Below the pieces are notes generated by a model that ran no database searches, was not told where the DNA came from, and saw nothing but the letters and a program-made list of their open reading frames with translations. A program made the translations under genes and the position numbers. Below, piece by piece: positions 38,501 through 53,500 of a DNA stretch of 64,000 nucleotides (position 1 is the first letter of the stretch; every line of letters begins with the position of its first letter). Location: contig JAOWCC010001501.1 of NCBI GenBank assembly GCA_030867875.1, positions 25,231,036 through 25,295,035 on the forward strand, given 5' to 3'. Origin of the DNA: Actinernus sp. WN-2022 (Eukaryota; Cnidaria; Anthozoa; Actiniaria; Actinernidae).

Positions 38501-41500
38501 TATAATTCTCGGTGGTACTGTAGGTGGATAGTTTCCCAAAAACCGTGATTGATCCCCACCCCTCCCCCCTGTTTCATCCTAAATTTAATGGTTAATCATT
38601 AATTACACATGTATACCCAAGGGAGGGGTAGGTGGATAGTTTCCCAGAAACCGTGTTTGATCCCCCACCTCTCCCCCTGTTTCACCCTAAATTTAACGGT
38701 TAATCATTAATTACATGTGTATAACCAAGGGAGGGGTGGGTGGATAGTTTCCCAGAAACTGTGATTTATCCTCCACCCCTCCCCCCTGTTTCACCCTAAA
38801 TTTAACGGTTAATCATTAATTACATGTGTATAACCAAGGGAGGGGTGGGTGGATAGTTTCCCAGAAACTGTGATTTATCCTCCACCCCTCCCCCCTGTTT
38901 CACCCTAAATTTAACGGTTAATCATTAATTACATGTGTATAACCAAGGGAGGGGTGGGTGGATAGTTTCCCAGAAACTGTGATTTATCCTCCACCCCTCC
39001 CCCCTGTTTCACCCTAAATTTAACGGTTAATCATTAATTACATGTGTATAACCAAGGGAGGGGTGGGTGGATAGTTTCCCAGAAACTGTGATTTATCCTC
39101 CACCCCTCCCCCCTGTTTCACCCTAAATTTTACGGTTAATCATTAATTACATGTGTATAACCAAGGGAGGGGTGGGTGGATAGTTTCCCAGAAACTGTGA
39201 TTTATCCTCCACCCCTCCCCCCTGTTTCACCCTAAATTTAACGGTTAATCATTAATTACATGTGTATAACCAAGGGAGGGGTGGGTGGATAGTTTCCCAG
39301 AAACTGTGATTTATCCTCCACCCCTCCCCCCTGTTTCACCCTAAATTTAACGGTTAATCATTAATTACATGTGTATAACCAAGGGAGGGGTGGGTGGATA
39401 GTTTCCCAGAAACTGTGATTTATCCTCCACCCCTCCCCCCTGTTTCACCCTAAATTTAACGGTTAATCATTAATTACATGTGTATAACCAAGGGAGGGGT
39501 GGGTGGATAGTTTCCCAGAAACTGTGATTTATCCTCCACCCCTCCCCCCTGTTTCACCCTAAATTTAACGGTTAATCATTAATTACATGTGTATAACCAA
39601 GGGAGGGGTGGGTGGATAGTTTCCCAGAAACTGTGATTTATCCTCCACCCCTCCCCCCTGTTTCACCCTAAATTTAACGGTTAATCATTAATTACATGTG
39701 TATAACCAAGGGAGGGGTGGGTGGATAGTTTCCCAGAAACTGTGATTTATCCTCCACCCCTCCCCCCTGTTTCACCCTAAATTTAACGGTTAATCATTAA
39801 TTACATGTGTATAACCAAGGGAGGGGTGGGTGGATAGTTTCCCAGAAACTGTGATTTATCCTCCACCCCTCCCCCCTGTTTCACCCTAAATTTAACGGTT
39901 AATCATTAATTACATGTGTATAACCAAGGGAGGGGTGGGTGGATAGTTTCCCAGAAACTGTGATTTATCCTCCACCCCTCCCCCATGTTTCACCCTAAAT
40001 TTAACGGTTAATCATTAATTACATGTGTATAACCAAGGGAGGGGTGGGTGGATAGTTTCCCAGAAACTGTGATTTATCCTCCACCCCTCCCCCCTGTTTC
40101 ACCCTAAATTTAACGGTTAATCATTAATTACATGTGTATAACCAAGGGAGGGGTGGGTGGATAGTTTCCCAGAAACCGTGATTTATCCTCCACCCCTCCC
40201 CCATGTTTCACCCTAAATTTAACGGTTAATCATTAATTACATGTGTATAACCAAGGGAGGGGTGGGTGGATAGTTTCCCAGAAACTGTGATTTATCCTCC
40301 ACCCCTCCCCCCTGTTTCACCCTAAATTTAACGGTTAATCATTAATTACATGTGTATAACCAAGGGAGGGGTGGGTGGATAGTTTCCCAGAAACCGTGAT
40401 TGATCCCCCACACCCTCCCCCATGTTTCACCCTAAATTTAACGGTTAATCATTAATTACATGTGTATAACCAAGGGAGGGGTGGGTGGATAGTTTCCCAG
40501 AAACTGTGATTTATCCTCCACCCCTCCCCCCTGTTTCACCCTAAATTTAACGGTTAATCATTAATTACATGTGTATAACCAAGGGAGGGGTGGGTGGATA
40601 GTTTCCCAGAAACTGTGATTTATCCTCCACCCCTCCCCCCTGTTTCACCCTAAATTTAACGGTTAATCATTAATTACATGTGTATAACCAAGGGAGGGGT
40701 GGGTGGATAGTTTCCCAGAAACCGTGATTGATCCCCCACACCCTCCCCCATGTTTCACCCTAAATTTAACGGTTAATCATTAATTACATGTGTATAACCA
40801 AGGGAGGGGTGGGTGGATAGTTTCCCAGAAACCGTGATTGATCCCCACCCCCTCCCCCCGTTTCACTCTAAATTTAGAGTACATGTATATATGTGTAATT
40901 AACGATTAACCTTAGGGAGGGCTGGGTGGATAGTTTCCCAGACACCGGGATTGAGCCCATCTGATAAGGGCTGTATCACGGTGTGAGAGGTGTCTATATA
41001 TTCATGGTGTAGTTGGGCAGGACACAGTTATTTTCAATGATTTTCATATTAACTGACGAACCTCGCACACATGTGGGATGGATGAAATCAAAGCAAGTAT
41101 GCAAGAATGACTAACAAACTGTATAGACGTAGTCTTCAAGGAAAATATTACGTATTATTTCAATCAAGCGTCGAGGGGACTTTAACTGTGTAGCCAATTA
41201 ACAGTCACCGATCAAACACTGACTCCACACATGCGCAATACCGTGACCCTTTAAAGTGACCCTTCAAAGACCCTTTAAAGTGCCCAGAAGCTCAATAATA
41301 TTGTTTTTAATCATTAAAATCAATGTTACATCAAGTAAATAGGTGAATAGAAACCTCGATAACTCAAAGATGTAACACTCAAATCAAGAAATATTTTACC
41401 ATTCACCTATTTACTTGATGTAGAATCGATTTTAATGAATAAAAAATGTGATTTGTTTTAACAGTAAGGGATCAGTTTAGCAACAGTTAGTCATACAATG

Positions 41501-44500
41501 TACCACTAGCCTTAAACGGTACCTTATCCCTAGCGGTGAGGAACCGAGGATCGTCATTAAATGCATCTTTGACTAGTTTACTGAACCTGTTAAACAGCGC
41601 TAGTAGCTGCTCTACGTATTTCTCTGAATCCTGAAATAGAAATTGTTATGGAAGTGTTAAAATATCAAGAATGGAGGCATTGAGGGCTTTGTACACTCAA
41701 TACTATTTTTCACCAAAATTGAGACGTGTCTTTGGGCACATTGTTTTGGGACGATTCGGGAATATTATACTACTGTAAAACTGTTACAGTTTAAATAGGA
41801 CTAATATACTTATAGTCCAAAAAAAGGAGAGACTAGTTAAGGAAATATTTGGGGGAAAATAAGTAACTGTGCGTAGTGGCCAAAGTAGCATAGGCTTTCG
41901 AGTTGACCACTACTTCAATCTATAATTGGAAGAGACATATATTAATTAAGATAATTCGTTCGGTTTTTCACATTATAGATAGAAGAAATATATATCAATC
42001 CAATCCAAGAATACCTGGAATAGACGGTAATCATGTTCTTTTGGGTCTTATTCTGTTTTCGGAATGAATCTAACAGCGGTTTACTCGGAGGGGCAAACTG
42101 GTGCTCTTAGGCAATTTTTGGCGGGAAACCTGTGCTCCATTTTTGGAATGTTTCTCTTCGTTTGTTAATTACCATTCCATGTACTCTGTTATTACTATAC
42201 CAGAATAGGAATTAGTCCAAACAGAATCATTGCACCCTGTATATATCTTAACGTATATTATGTAAAATTAATATGAAGTGAAAAATTCGACCCCGTTTTT
42301 CTTTTATCGTATTAAATTTTAGTCTTCCATTGCCCATTTGGGCAATTAAAAATATATTAATTTGAAGAGCGTGAACATTATTTTTTCGTGTCAAAATCAT
42401 GCGACAATTTTTATGCCGTTAAAGATATGCTAATAACAAGTGTGACGCACGTCTATGTTCGTCTTCGTAAATACGACAAAATACAGTGCGTTTTTTGTCT
42501 AATTTTCATTCCAACTATGGAGGGGCATATTTTTTCTCAAAGAAGCCTCACCGTCGGCCATATTTTTACTTTTGTGAATATAAATGTGCACACCAACTGA
42601 CGTCACACATGTAATTAGCATATATTTAACGGCATAAAAATTGTCGCACGATGTTGGCAATTATGCATGACTTCGACAGGGAAAAAAATATTGTTCACAT
42701 TCTCCAAATTTATTTTACTTCATAGGCACTTTAAACACAGAATCCTTACAACAAAGCAGGGCATTTCACATTTTCCCTTGATAAATAGTAATTATTTTCC
42801 CGGCAAAAAAACTACGGTCACTCACAGTAGTTTTTCAACGATCATAACGATCACATGCATTATGATGTCACCATGCAAATTCACCATAATTGTCAGAAGT
42901 TGCTTTCCATATGACCGAGATTATGCTAGACGGCATATGCCAGTCATTACCAATAAAATTTTGAACTGTATCGGAAAGAAACTGGGGCTGCTGTTTCTTC
43001 GTGTTGCTCTGAACTGAAAAAAAAAAATTGTACCAAAACGCTAACATGACTTTCTGTTTTTCAAATATCAACTAAGGAGAACAAGAAAAGATATTCGAAT
43101 AAAATTTTAATTGTAAAAGAAAATGGCAGCCACATGCTGTGTTGGCTTTGCTAGGACTTGCTGAAATTTCATTCTGGCTAAAGGGCCATCATACCTACAC
43201 TTGGAGATAACTTACTGCGTTGTGCATACATGTTGGTGCCTTTGCCCAGAAAATGTTAAATCCGCGCTATTTTACTGAATCTGTGCGGCTATAAGTGCTA
43301 GATTTTCCTGCAAATTATTCATGCGCTGTTAACTCCCCAGCCAATCCAAAGAAAGCGAGATGTAAACCGTGTTAGATTAGGAGTTTGACACAGGTTAGTC
43401 CCCGGTTACACCGCGGCAAAACGTTAGGCGCGTGCGCTTTTGATGCGGCCAGCTGCGCATAACGTTTTGCCGCGGTGATTTGGCCCTTTTACATGTATGT
43501 TGGGTTACCTGTTGTTGGCAATCAAGGTGATGATAGATTGGGAACCCCAAGAAACCTAAAATTAAACTTTTCAGAAAAAACAACACCCAGAAAAGCTGGT
43601 TGCAGGCTGACCCCACCCCCTAAGCGTACATGTAAATGCTTACAGTTGTTATAGTCTCCGCAGTAGCCATCATGTCATTCAGACCAGTGGTCACTATGTA
43701 AGACTCTAGACTCTGTATCATGGGTTCAACGCCACCTTTAACTCGGTCCATCAGTTGAAACATCAGAAGAAGTTCTAATTACGAAACAAATACACAAATA
43801 TAAGTTAATCTGCTTGTACATATGCCAGAGGTTGACTTTGCTGTACCCTCCGCATCCAATTTTTGAGCAGAAAGATGCAAACATCGAACGCAGTAGGTAC
43901 ATGTACGATGCGAGCGTAAGAATGAAGGTAGTGGATCAATATTTGCACCTTCGGTGCTCAAAAATTGGGTGCTTAAGAACAGTCAACCTCATTCTTCCAG
44001 GACCCGGCTGTTCAGAGGGTAACTTAATCCATAGGATAGGGTTAAATCTATAACCCTGTAAACATGTAATTTTAACCTTGAATTAAGCGGGGCACTTAAG
44101 TTATTAATAATTATTGTGTTGTATTGTTTGTTCAATATGTTATTTTGTTGCATTCAAACTAATGTAATTCTAACACAGGATGGGCTGCTCTGCTGCCACA
44201 CATTATATAATTATGTACATACACACTTACTAGCTGTCTCATTGTTGGCAATCATGCCAGGACCTTCGGTAAGTATAGTCTCCTTGAAGTTACCAACCAG
44301 TACATTCACACAGCATTCTGTCAGCTGAAAACAAAAACATTTGGTTCAAACCCAAAAGATTTCAACAGTAGACAATGAACGTACCTTACGTCATGTCCCA
44401 CTCTACTTTTTGGCAGCACATGCAGTAAAGATGGAAAAAAGTCCTAAATTCTACTTTGTTTCTGGTTCTCTTTTTTTCTCTGTGATGTGTGGAACAAATA

Positions 44501-47500
44501 AATGAGAAAAAGAAACTCTGGTGCCCAACATACGGTAAGTATAAAATGGCATTGTTGAGTATTTTTTATTTGTCTGGAAGACACCTTCTACCATGCACTC
44601 AAGATTCTTAGATCTCCAACTGCATTTTGAATACATGTACATTGTTTGTACTGTAGGTGATAACATACAGACATTCAAATCTTTATATGAACATATAATT
44701 ATAATTATGTCATGTGATTTGATTAGCCTAGTGGTTATTACAGATGACATAAGTACTCTCGCTTGTATACATTCAAATCTTTATATGAACATGTTATATG
44801 TCATGTGATTTGATTAGCCTAGTGGTTATTAGAGATGACATAAGTACTCTCGCTTGTATACATTCAAATCTTTATAATTATGAACATGTTATATGTCATG
44901 TGATTTGATTATCCTATATAGTGGTTATTAGAGATGACATAAGTACTCTCGCTTGTATACATTCAAATCTTTATATGAACATGTTATATGTCATGTGATT
45001 TGATTAGCCTAGTGATTATTACAGATGACATAAGTACTCTCGCTTGTATACATTCAAATCTTTATATGAACATGTTATATGTCATGTGATTTGATTATCC
45101 TATATAGTGGTTATTAGAGATGACATAAGTACTCTCGCTTGTATACATTCAAATCTTTATATGAACATGTTATATGTCATGTGATTTGATTAGCCTAGTG
45201 ATTATTACAGATGACATAAGTACTCTCGCTTGTATACATTCAAATCTTTATATGAACATGTTATATGTCATGTGATTTGATTAGCCTAGTGGTTATTAGA
45301 GATGACATAAGTACTCTCGCTTGTATACATTCAAATCTTTATATGAACATGTTATATGTCATGTGATTTGATTATCCTATATAGTGGTTATTAGAGATGA
45401 CATAAGTACTCTCGCTTGTATACATTCAAATCTTTATATGAACATGTTATATGTCATGTGATTTGATTAGCCTAGTGATTATTACAGATGACATAAGTAC
45501 TCTCGCTTGTATACATTCAAATCTTTATATGAACATGTTATATGTCATGTGATTTGATTATCCTATATAGTGGTTATTAGAGATGACATAAGTACTCTCG
45601 CTTGTATACATTCAAATCTTTATATGAACATGTTATATGTCATGTGATTTGATTAGCCTAGTGATTATTACAGATGACATAAGTACTCTCGCTTGTATAC
45701 ATTTAAATCTTTATATGAACATGTTATATGTCATGTGACGTTATTAGCCTAGTGATTATTATAGTCAACATAAGTACTCTAATTTCAACTTTGTGTAATT
45801 CTGTAATCTAATTTCGTACTTGAATATATAAATTTGTTGTTGTTGTTATCATGTGGTTTAACAAGTAAAATCACAGTCACAGATAATTTGCATCTGATAA
45901 TTCTACCTTGGATTCCATTTTTGTTAAAGAAAATCAAGCTATACTCACCAAACAAAATTATGGTAAAATACCTTGTAAATTAGCTCAATTGCATGAAGTT
46001 CTCAGCATGCACAATGTCCTTTTTCTGACTATAGATATACATATTGAATTTCAAGGCATCTCATGGAACTCAACAAATAAGTGAGTTTGGAAATCTAGGA
46101 TAGATCATGAGAGGGTTCGGTAATTCCTTAAATAAACTGGTGAGTTCTCATGGAAAAACGTGTAATACAATCATGAATGATGTACTCACCACAACAACTG
46201 AATTGCAACCCTTCCTAGTTTCAAGGTATCTAACAGCTCTCTGTTCCTCTTCTTTTAGTTTTGTTTCAGCCTAAAATTTACGAGAAAAAATAAGATTAAG
46301 ATTATAAGAATAAGAAAGCTTCTTAAACATTATTTTTATAGCCTACATGTATATATGATTTGTAATTCCTGTGCACTTAACAACTGCCAGTATTCCAGGC
46401 CTGGAAATAATTCTTCTTACTTGGCAGGACGTGTCCTTCCAAACCTTTCTTTTGATCGGACATATATCAAAATTGGTCAGACACATATCAAAATTGATCG
46501 GATATTAATTAGCATAATGTAATTTGCATAAAAATAATAACAATAAAAATGGTTCGCAATGCATTATGGTGCGATTTTCAAACAACAGTTTACTGTCTTT
46601 TTTTTTAAGTTTACTATCATAATCTAGGAGCCTTTTAGAAGAAAACCGAAACAATACTATAGATAAAAAAAAAAGCGTTTTGGGAAACATGTTATTGGTT
46701 GGAGCTTAGTCATTTTTTCCCTCAGACATGAAAAAAAATGGACTCGGACTTAGGAAATAGTAAAATGGATCGGACATTTGCTGAATTTGGTCGGATATAT
46801 GTCCATTGTCCGGCAGTTATTTCCAGCTCTGGTATTCTTAAAGAAGTGATTAATCATATTAAAACACCTTTACCATGGATTTACAATTATTAAATATATA
46901 ATATAATTATAATAATATTTAGTAGCATTATCTAAATCTGCAAAGAACAACATGCACAAGTATGCATGAAATGTGTGACTGTATTGGGGTATACATAATA
47001 ATAATGGCCATATCTATATAGCGCCATATACCACAGTCTCATGACACTTTACATTAATTTTTACTGACATATCCCAATGTCAGTGACTTTTTCGGACTGC
47101 TTATTACGGTGCTGATGGCTGCCACACAGTTTACAATGTTGAGTGTGTGGTTAGTGCAATGGCCAGGCTGCTGTACCGGATGACAATCCCCTGCTCTTTT
47201 TCGAGTAGTACCACAGGTTAATTCTTTCACGTCCCCTTCAAATACTGATTAGAAGTAGAAGGAGATAAGGCCAACGGCTTATAAACGTCCCTGCCCAATG
47301 ACATGGCTGGGATTCGAACCCCCGACCTCCCGCAGTCCAGACCATGCTCTACCAACTGAGCTAACCAGTGAGGTGGTTATTGTTTCAGAAACCAATAAAA
47401 TACACTAACTCAACCCTTAATTCTAACCATAAAAATACCCTAACCACTCTGAAAACATGTTCCCAGGTAAACAACAAGGTTTTGGGGCTAATTTGTGGTT

Positions 47501-50500
47501 AGAATTCACAGTTAAACAAGAAAATATACACAAGAGAACAAAAACAGTTTGTCGGTAGTACTGGAACTCAAACCCATAACCTACCACATGTTTAGCAAAC
47601 ACCATGACCACTGCACTATGCAGACAACCATGCTGGATTGTGACAAATTTTCATTTGATACTCTACCTACATGTACATGCATAAAGTATACACATGTATA
47701 TATACTGCTGACAGAACAGAAAGTATTGCTGAAACATTTCTGGTTTTGGCCGTTGTTAGATAGTGTTTTCCAAATTGACATCATGGGAAATGTTGAAGTA
47801 TTCTCAAGGTTTTTAGCACCCAACAGTTTTACTTACTAATCTTTTAACATAAATTATTTTGATTCAATTTATTTTGATTACTACTTGAAAATGAATAATT
47901 CAATATTTATTGAAATAGAACATGATTCATAATTATGAACATGGTTCATAATTCTAGAAAATAGTCACATGCTTTATAACAATATTGAAAGTGGTTACTT
48001 ACATGTATATTCATGGTAACAAAATTCCTACTACAATCAAAAAATTATTGGCTCAAAATAATAATTTATAATGGTGTGCTGGACATACAGATGCAAGCAA
48101 GATGTACATGTATACCATGTAAAGAAACTTTCTGTGAAGGTATGCCATCAAAGTATAGAATGGCACTGAATATAATTGATTTACTTTTTTGCATAATTGT
48201 TATATATGGCCAACAATAATTTATGATAATTTTCTGAACTCAAAATTAATTGTTTTGGCAAGGCAAACACTTTTTCTTTAACTCACATATTTCATGTAGT
48301 TTTGTACTCCATTCTCCTGTAGATAAGCAGATGCCTGAGTTCTATAAAACTCCTCAGTTGCATCTATGTAGGCTTTCTCAAAGTTTTCTCTGTAGATCAT
48401 GAGCTTGTCAGAGACATCTGAACTCAGGTTTACTGAAATAAAATGCATACACTTGAATAATTTAAAATATTATCTAATGGTAAGCTGCATGTACACACTG
48501 AAAAAGGAGTCAGTGGGAAAAAGGAAATATATTATAATAGTAATAATAATTACATTAATTTTATATTGCTCCCATATTATTATCCACTAACTGCCCATGG
48601 CACTTGACAGTCATATAATAAATAAATTATTAAATACAAAGTAGTTAATTAAAATAATAATATACAGAACATTTAAAAAAACAAAATAGACAGACTTGTT
48701 ATCAATAAAAATTGGAAAAAGATATGTCTAAGAGCCTTCTTAAAATTGCCTAAAGAGCAACAACTACTAAAAGAAGTATTGTGAATCCAATTCAGAATGT
48801 AGTTGCCAATTAATCCCACTTGCTAATGGCCACAGAGTCCACAGAGATCTTCCCTTCCTCACAATTTGAGTAACACTTAAAAGCTCCATGGTTACTATTT
48901 TGCAATGTAAAATAACTAGATAGAAGTAATAAATGAATAAAAATTTGGAGGGCAAACATTAACTGTCCAGCAGCCACGACGGCGCATGCATGTACATACA
49001 ATAATATACTGTTATCAGTAAGACATTTAAACTGGTTTGTCAATATGAAGATTAGTACATTGTAGAATGGACTAAAATAGTGAAAATCTTTGTGAATTTA
49101 GAAAGTATACACTAAAATCATTTGTGACTAGCTAGAGAATATAGAGATTTTGCTGGACTGGCATATGCCAGTTTTTAAATTATGATAAAAATTCAAACTG
49201 TACCGGAAAAAAACTGGGGTTCATGTTTATTTCATGTGGCTCTATATACATTTTTTTTTTTTTTTACTGGTATTATAGAGTACCATATTCTTATAAACAT
49301 TTTGTACTGGTATTATAGAGTGTCATCTAATAAACATTTTGTACTGGTATAATAGACAGGGCTTGAATGTAACAGTATCCCATTAACCAATGAATGTTAA
49401 GTACTGTTTAAAACACGAACAGTAGTGTTTTATCAAGTTTAAAAATTCGAGGGCGAAGCCTGAGAATTTTTAGACTTGATAAAACACGTGCTGTGAGTGT
49501 TTTAAACGGCTTCAAAAACGCTTCAAGAATGCAATGAAAGAAAGTCGCACATCTCAAGGGAATGGTTTCTTAATGAACCATTGAACCTTTGTATTCACAA
49601 CGCCATGCAAAATATTCGAATAATCACCGCCGGCAATTACGAATATCTCAAGGGAATGACATGAAGAAATTACCATACTATGTTGTTTGAAGCGGCGTTT
49701 CGCAATGCAAGAATAACCTGCACTTGAACGATTTGGTGTCGTAGTTTACCTCGATAAAGTTCAAGACTTGGAAAGCGATGTGACTGACAGACGGCAGACT
49801 CAAAATTTTTTGCTCCGGCACAAAATATGTAAGTTTAATGCATGTTTTTATTATTTTACGGCTTTGAGTTTGGTTTTAATAATTAAACTAAACAGTGGCT
49901 CGGTAAACAAGTAATGGTAGTTGGATAACTTCATTTTAAAAATATTATCTGTGTATCTCGGTAGTCTGCTGATATTAGTAAATTTAGTGCAAAATTTATT
50001 ATCTAGGTACCTTATGTTCCGTGCACTTTTTGCTATCTTTGGGTCTTTATCAGTGAATTCTTAATTAGGATGAAACTTTATATAAAATTTCATGTTCATT
50101 GGTATTCTTGATATAAAGTCTTCATCCTAATTTGCATTCTTTTGTAATATCCTTGTACCCCATATTCCCCTGGTACCGAAATCAAAGCCCTCCCCGGGCT
50201 TTTTAGAATGATGAGATTTTATCAGGTATAAAGGAGCATGCACGTGACTGATTTGCTTCATCTGATTGGACAAAATGCTCATTAATTATTCATGAGTTTT
50301 TGAACTAGTTTTCAACATTTGGTATTTAATTGCATATAAGCTAGTCCAAATTGTTATACATGTACTTGATATTGATTGTAGATGAAGTACATGTAAATAG
50401 TCCAACAGTAGAATATTTCTTGATTTGGGTGTTACATCTACGAGATGTAAAGGTTTATATTTCCAATATGCTAATGATGTGATGTCATCACAGATATCAC

Positions 50501-53500
50501 TTATTATACAAAAGCATGCTGGTAGAGACAAATTACCTATTTTAAAATTTTAAGTTATATTTGAAGCTTATCAAAGTGATTTTATAAAAAAAAAAAAAAT
50601 GAAAATAGCTTAATTCACAAGTACAAAGAAATTCAGCAAATGTCGGTGATGACATCACAATCATCATTAGCATATTGGAAATATAAACCTTTATATCTTG
50701 TAGATGCAACACCCAAATCAAGATATATTCTACCGTTGGACTATCCACTTCATGTACAATTGATATCAAATATAACTAATTTGGGCTTATATGCACTTTA
50801 AGTACAAATTTCTTTATGTAACCCAAAGTGGTTTGTAATTTTACCTTAATTTTTACATCAAAAGAAAGCCCCTAACAAAGAATTGAATCATGTTACTAAT
50901 GATTCTTGGACAGTCAAATGCTACAGTTGGTTAGTAATTATGTTGTCTACCACCCTGAATGATTAATTTTTCTCAAAGTTAAATTCAAGCCCTGAAATGG
51001 AACACTGCCTTGTATTTAAATGTGTCAGTCTTAGAAAATGTAATTTCTCTTTGGATGAGTAAACAAGCGTAGCGAAGTGCATGAAGGAAAATAGAAATTA
51101 GTTCCTAATCGATAGGAAACACTCTATTGTTTGTGCTGTCAAGTGCCAGCCAATCAGATCTCACTAGATTAGTTGAATATGTAATGAGCATCTTGTTTAT
51201 AAGGGAAAGTGTTAGGATTATTCAGTTATCGACTGATTCTGATCTCACTCAAAATAATGTCTAATTTTAGAAAAGCTAGATATAAAGTAAATATAAAGTA
51301 GACTGGAGCTAGCTGATTAGAACCATTCCACCACATATGTGCTAGCCTTACAAATGTACGTAAGATTAGGAAGTCAATATTATTGAAAATTCTTGCAATT
51401 TAATTGGTCAAACTAGTTTCCATTCCATAGATTCCACTAGCCTCTTCTAGAGCAGATTTTGTATGAGTGGGACAAAAATATGGCATACCTGTATTTAATT
51501 GGTAAACTATGTAATCAACTAATGTACATGTACAAATGTAGCCTTACCATAACTGTACTGTAACTTACTGTACCATAACTCTGTAATTTGATTGGATCAG
51601 AAAGACAAAAACAATGGGAAACCATTTCAACATAACAGCATGTCGTAGTCTGAGTAACCGTGCCATAAGTCATTGCCGCAACTTGCCCACTCATAAGAAA
51701 TCTGCTCCATCAGCCAGTCATATATTAAGTGTCCACTGTAGTAGTTAACTCACCATAAGATTCCCTTACTCCAATGACAAGCTGAGAATCAAATGCCTCG
51801 CCATTTCTCTCTGCATGTACCAGTTTCATGGCACTTGATTGTAACCTACTCTTGATGCTGGAGAATATTCCTTCATTCCAGGTGTCTAGCATTAGCTGCA
51901 AGTCAAATTAAGCAATCACTCTACATTCATCCAAAGGGCATGTTCAGATGGTCCCATTTGAATATAATTTGTATTTTATGAGACTGTGTGATATTACATG
52001 TACATGTACGTTTCAGAACCAGTGCCTCATTAAAACTAACTTTGATGATTACACATACATGTATATGGACTTGCTGTATAAACATGTGTATAATAATAGA
52101 CTGATGCAGGATTTATTCTGTTTGTCGTACCACGGACCGTAGGTGGATGGAGAACCTCAACAGGCTTAAAGCCCCTCTATGGAGGTCTCCAAGGTCTATG
52201 ATTTATCGTCCTTATCCAAGAATATTTGATATCTAAACATTTGCTGTTCGATTACAATGGCAGCACCTTCTACTCAGTTATTGTAAGGCCCTGACTGTTG
52301 GTCCAGCCGGGGTTAGGACCAGTGAGCTCCTGCATTACAGACCGGAGCTTAAGGTCTCGATAAAGGTTTGACGTGTCATTTCGGAAAAACACTCTTGCAA
52401 CGTCGGAATTAAAGCCACATAGACGTACTATATACATTGTACCGTTTTAAAGGTCTTGAATTGAAGAAAGTATATATTTAATCCGTTTTGAACAAAAGTT
52501 AAAAGCGTAGATGTTGTATATATTTCTACACGAAATGACTCCGTCCGCCAGAAGGAGTTCAGCCCTTCAGACTTTGAAACATTTTTTTTGTTAATTAGCC
52601 CTTTCGAATCCCAACTAAATTGACTCAAATACTGTGTCGGGCATTTTTGATATATTGCGTATTACAGATTTTATCCCTTTTCAAAGTTGAAAAAGTAGTT
52701 TTTCATCCCACTTTTATACAAACAAGGTCATAAAACCTGAACAAAAAACAATTTCAAAATTCTCCAACACAGCTAGTATTTTAGAAACAGCTGTTTTCTA
52801 CGACTCGTTATTGCTTCATACTTTGTGGACTTTCAGTCTTCGATGATTCTAACTTCTTGGAACTTGAGTTGGAACCTCCATGCAGCCATTGTTTGTCCTA
52901 AGAACTTTACACCCGCTTCCAAATTTACTCACAAACTAAATTATTACAAACTAAATTGTGCTGGTTTTTTTTCTTCTTTTTGAATACGGCACCAAGAAAG
53001 ATCTACTAATTTACACTTTTGGGCATTGCATTTTAAACGTAGGAAATCTTTACAAACGAAAAGTAGCGCAGAAAATCACAGGATAGCGAGAATGAAATAA
53101 CATGCCCAGTGAATGACAGCAGCTGTCAATCATTGTTTGCACCTTTTTTAGCCGGAAATCATAAAGTCGCATTTTCAAGGCTTTAAATATTTTTTTGTGA
53201 TGCTAGATTAGGGCTTTTAGATTTCGAATTTGCGAAAAAAACGCATTTTCGAAACTTTTCCATTTTTAACCTTTATCGAGACCTTATATAACCACTGAGC
53301 TAAACAGGAGACAGTTTCATCACTATATTTTAACTGGTAAAGTATCAAGGGAGTGTACAATACCTTCTGAACAGTAATACTATCAGTGAGAGGTCTTTTG
53401 CTAGGCCCTCCTCCAGCTTTGCCTTGCAGATTAGATTCCAGTGTGGCAAAGGGCTTGGGAAGGTAGTTACACTGGGTAAAGAACTTGGCCCACTCTGTGA

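Larger units (their letters stand above)
34872..38520. mobile_element. 3.65-kb non-autonomous transposon inserted in the satellite
   Basis: Ends CAGTACCGCGGTCA (left) and GGTGGTACTG (right) are inverted, flanked by TA on both sides (34870-34871, 38521-38522), the target type of Tc1/mariner-like elements. Subterminal CCGCGGTCA motifs crowd both ends (34876-34985, 38395-38450). About 118-bp units starting AAGCAGTTGGCTTCGTTAG are repeated near both ends in direct orientation (35030-35280 and 37890-38200). No transposase is seen. A foldback MITE (35994-36391) is nested inside. Confidence 0.88.

Noticed and set aside
38521..40915. CRISPR-like array
   Set aside because: The 109-bp units are contiguous with no unique spacers, and the genome is eukaryotic. 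It is a satellite.
47295..47365. tRNA gene candidate on the minus strand
   Set aside because: A and B boxes are good, but the acceptor stem does not pair and a 300-bp body follows; it is a SINE head.
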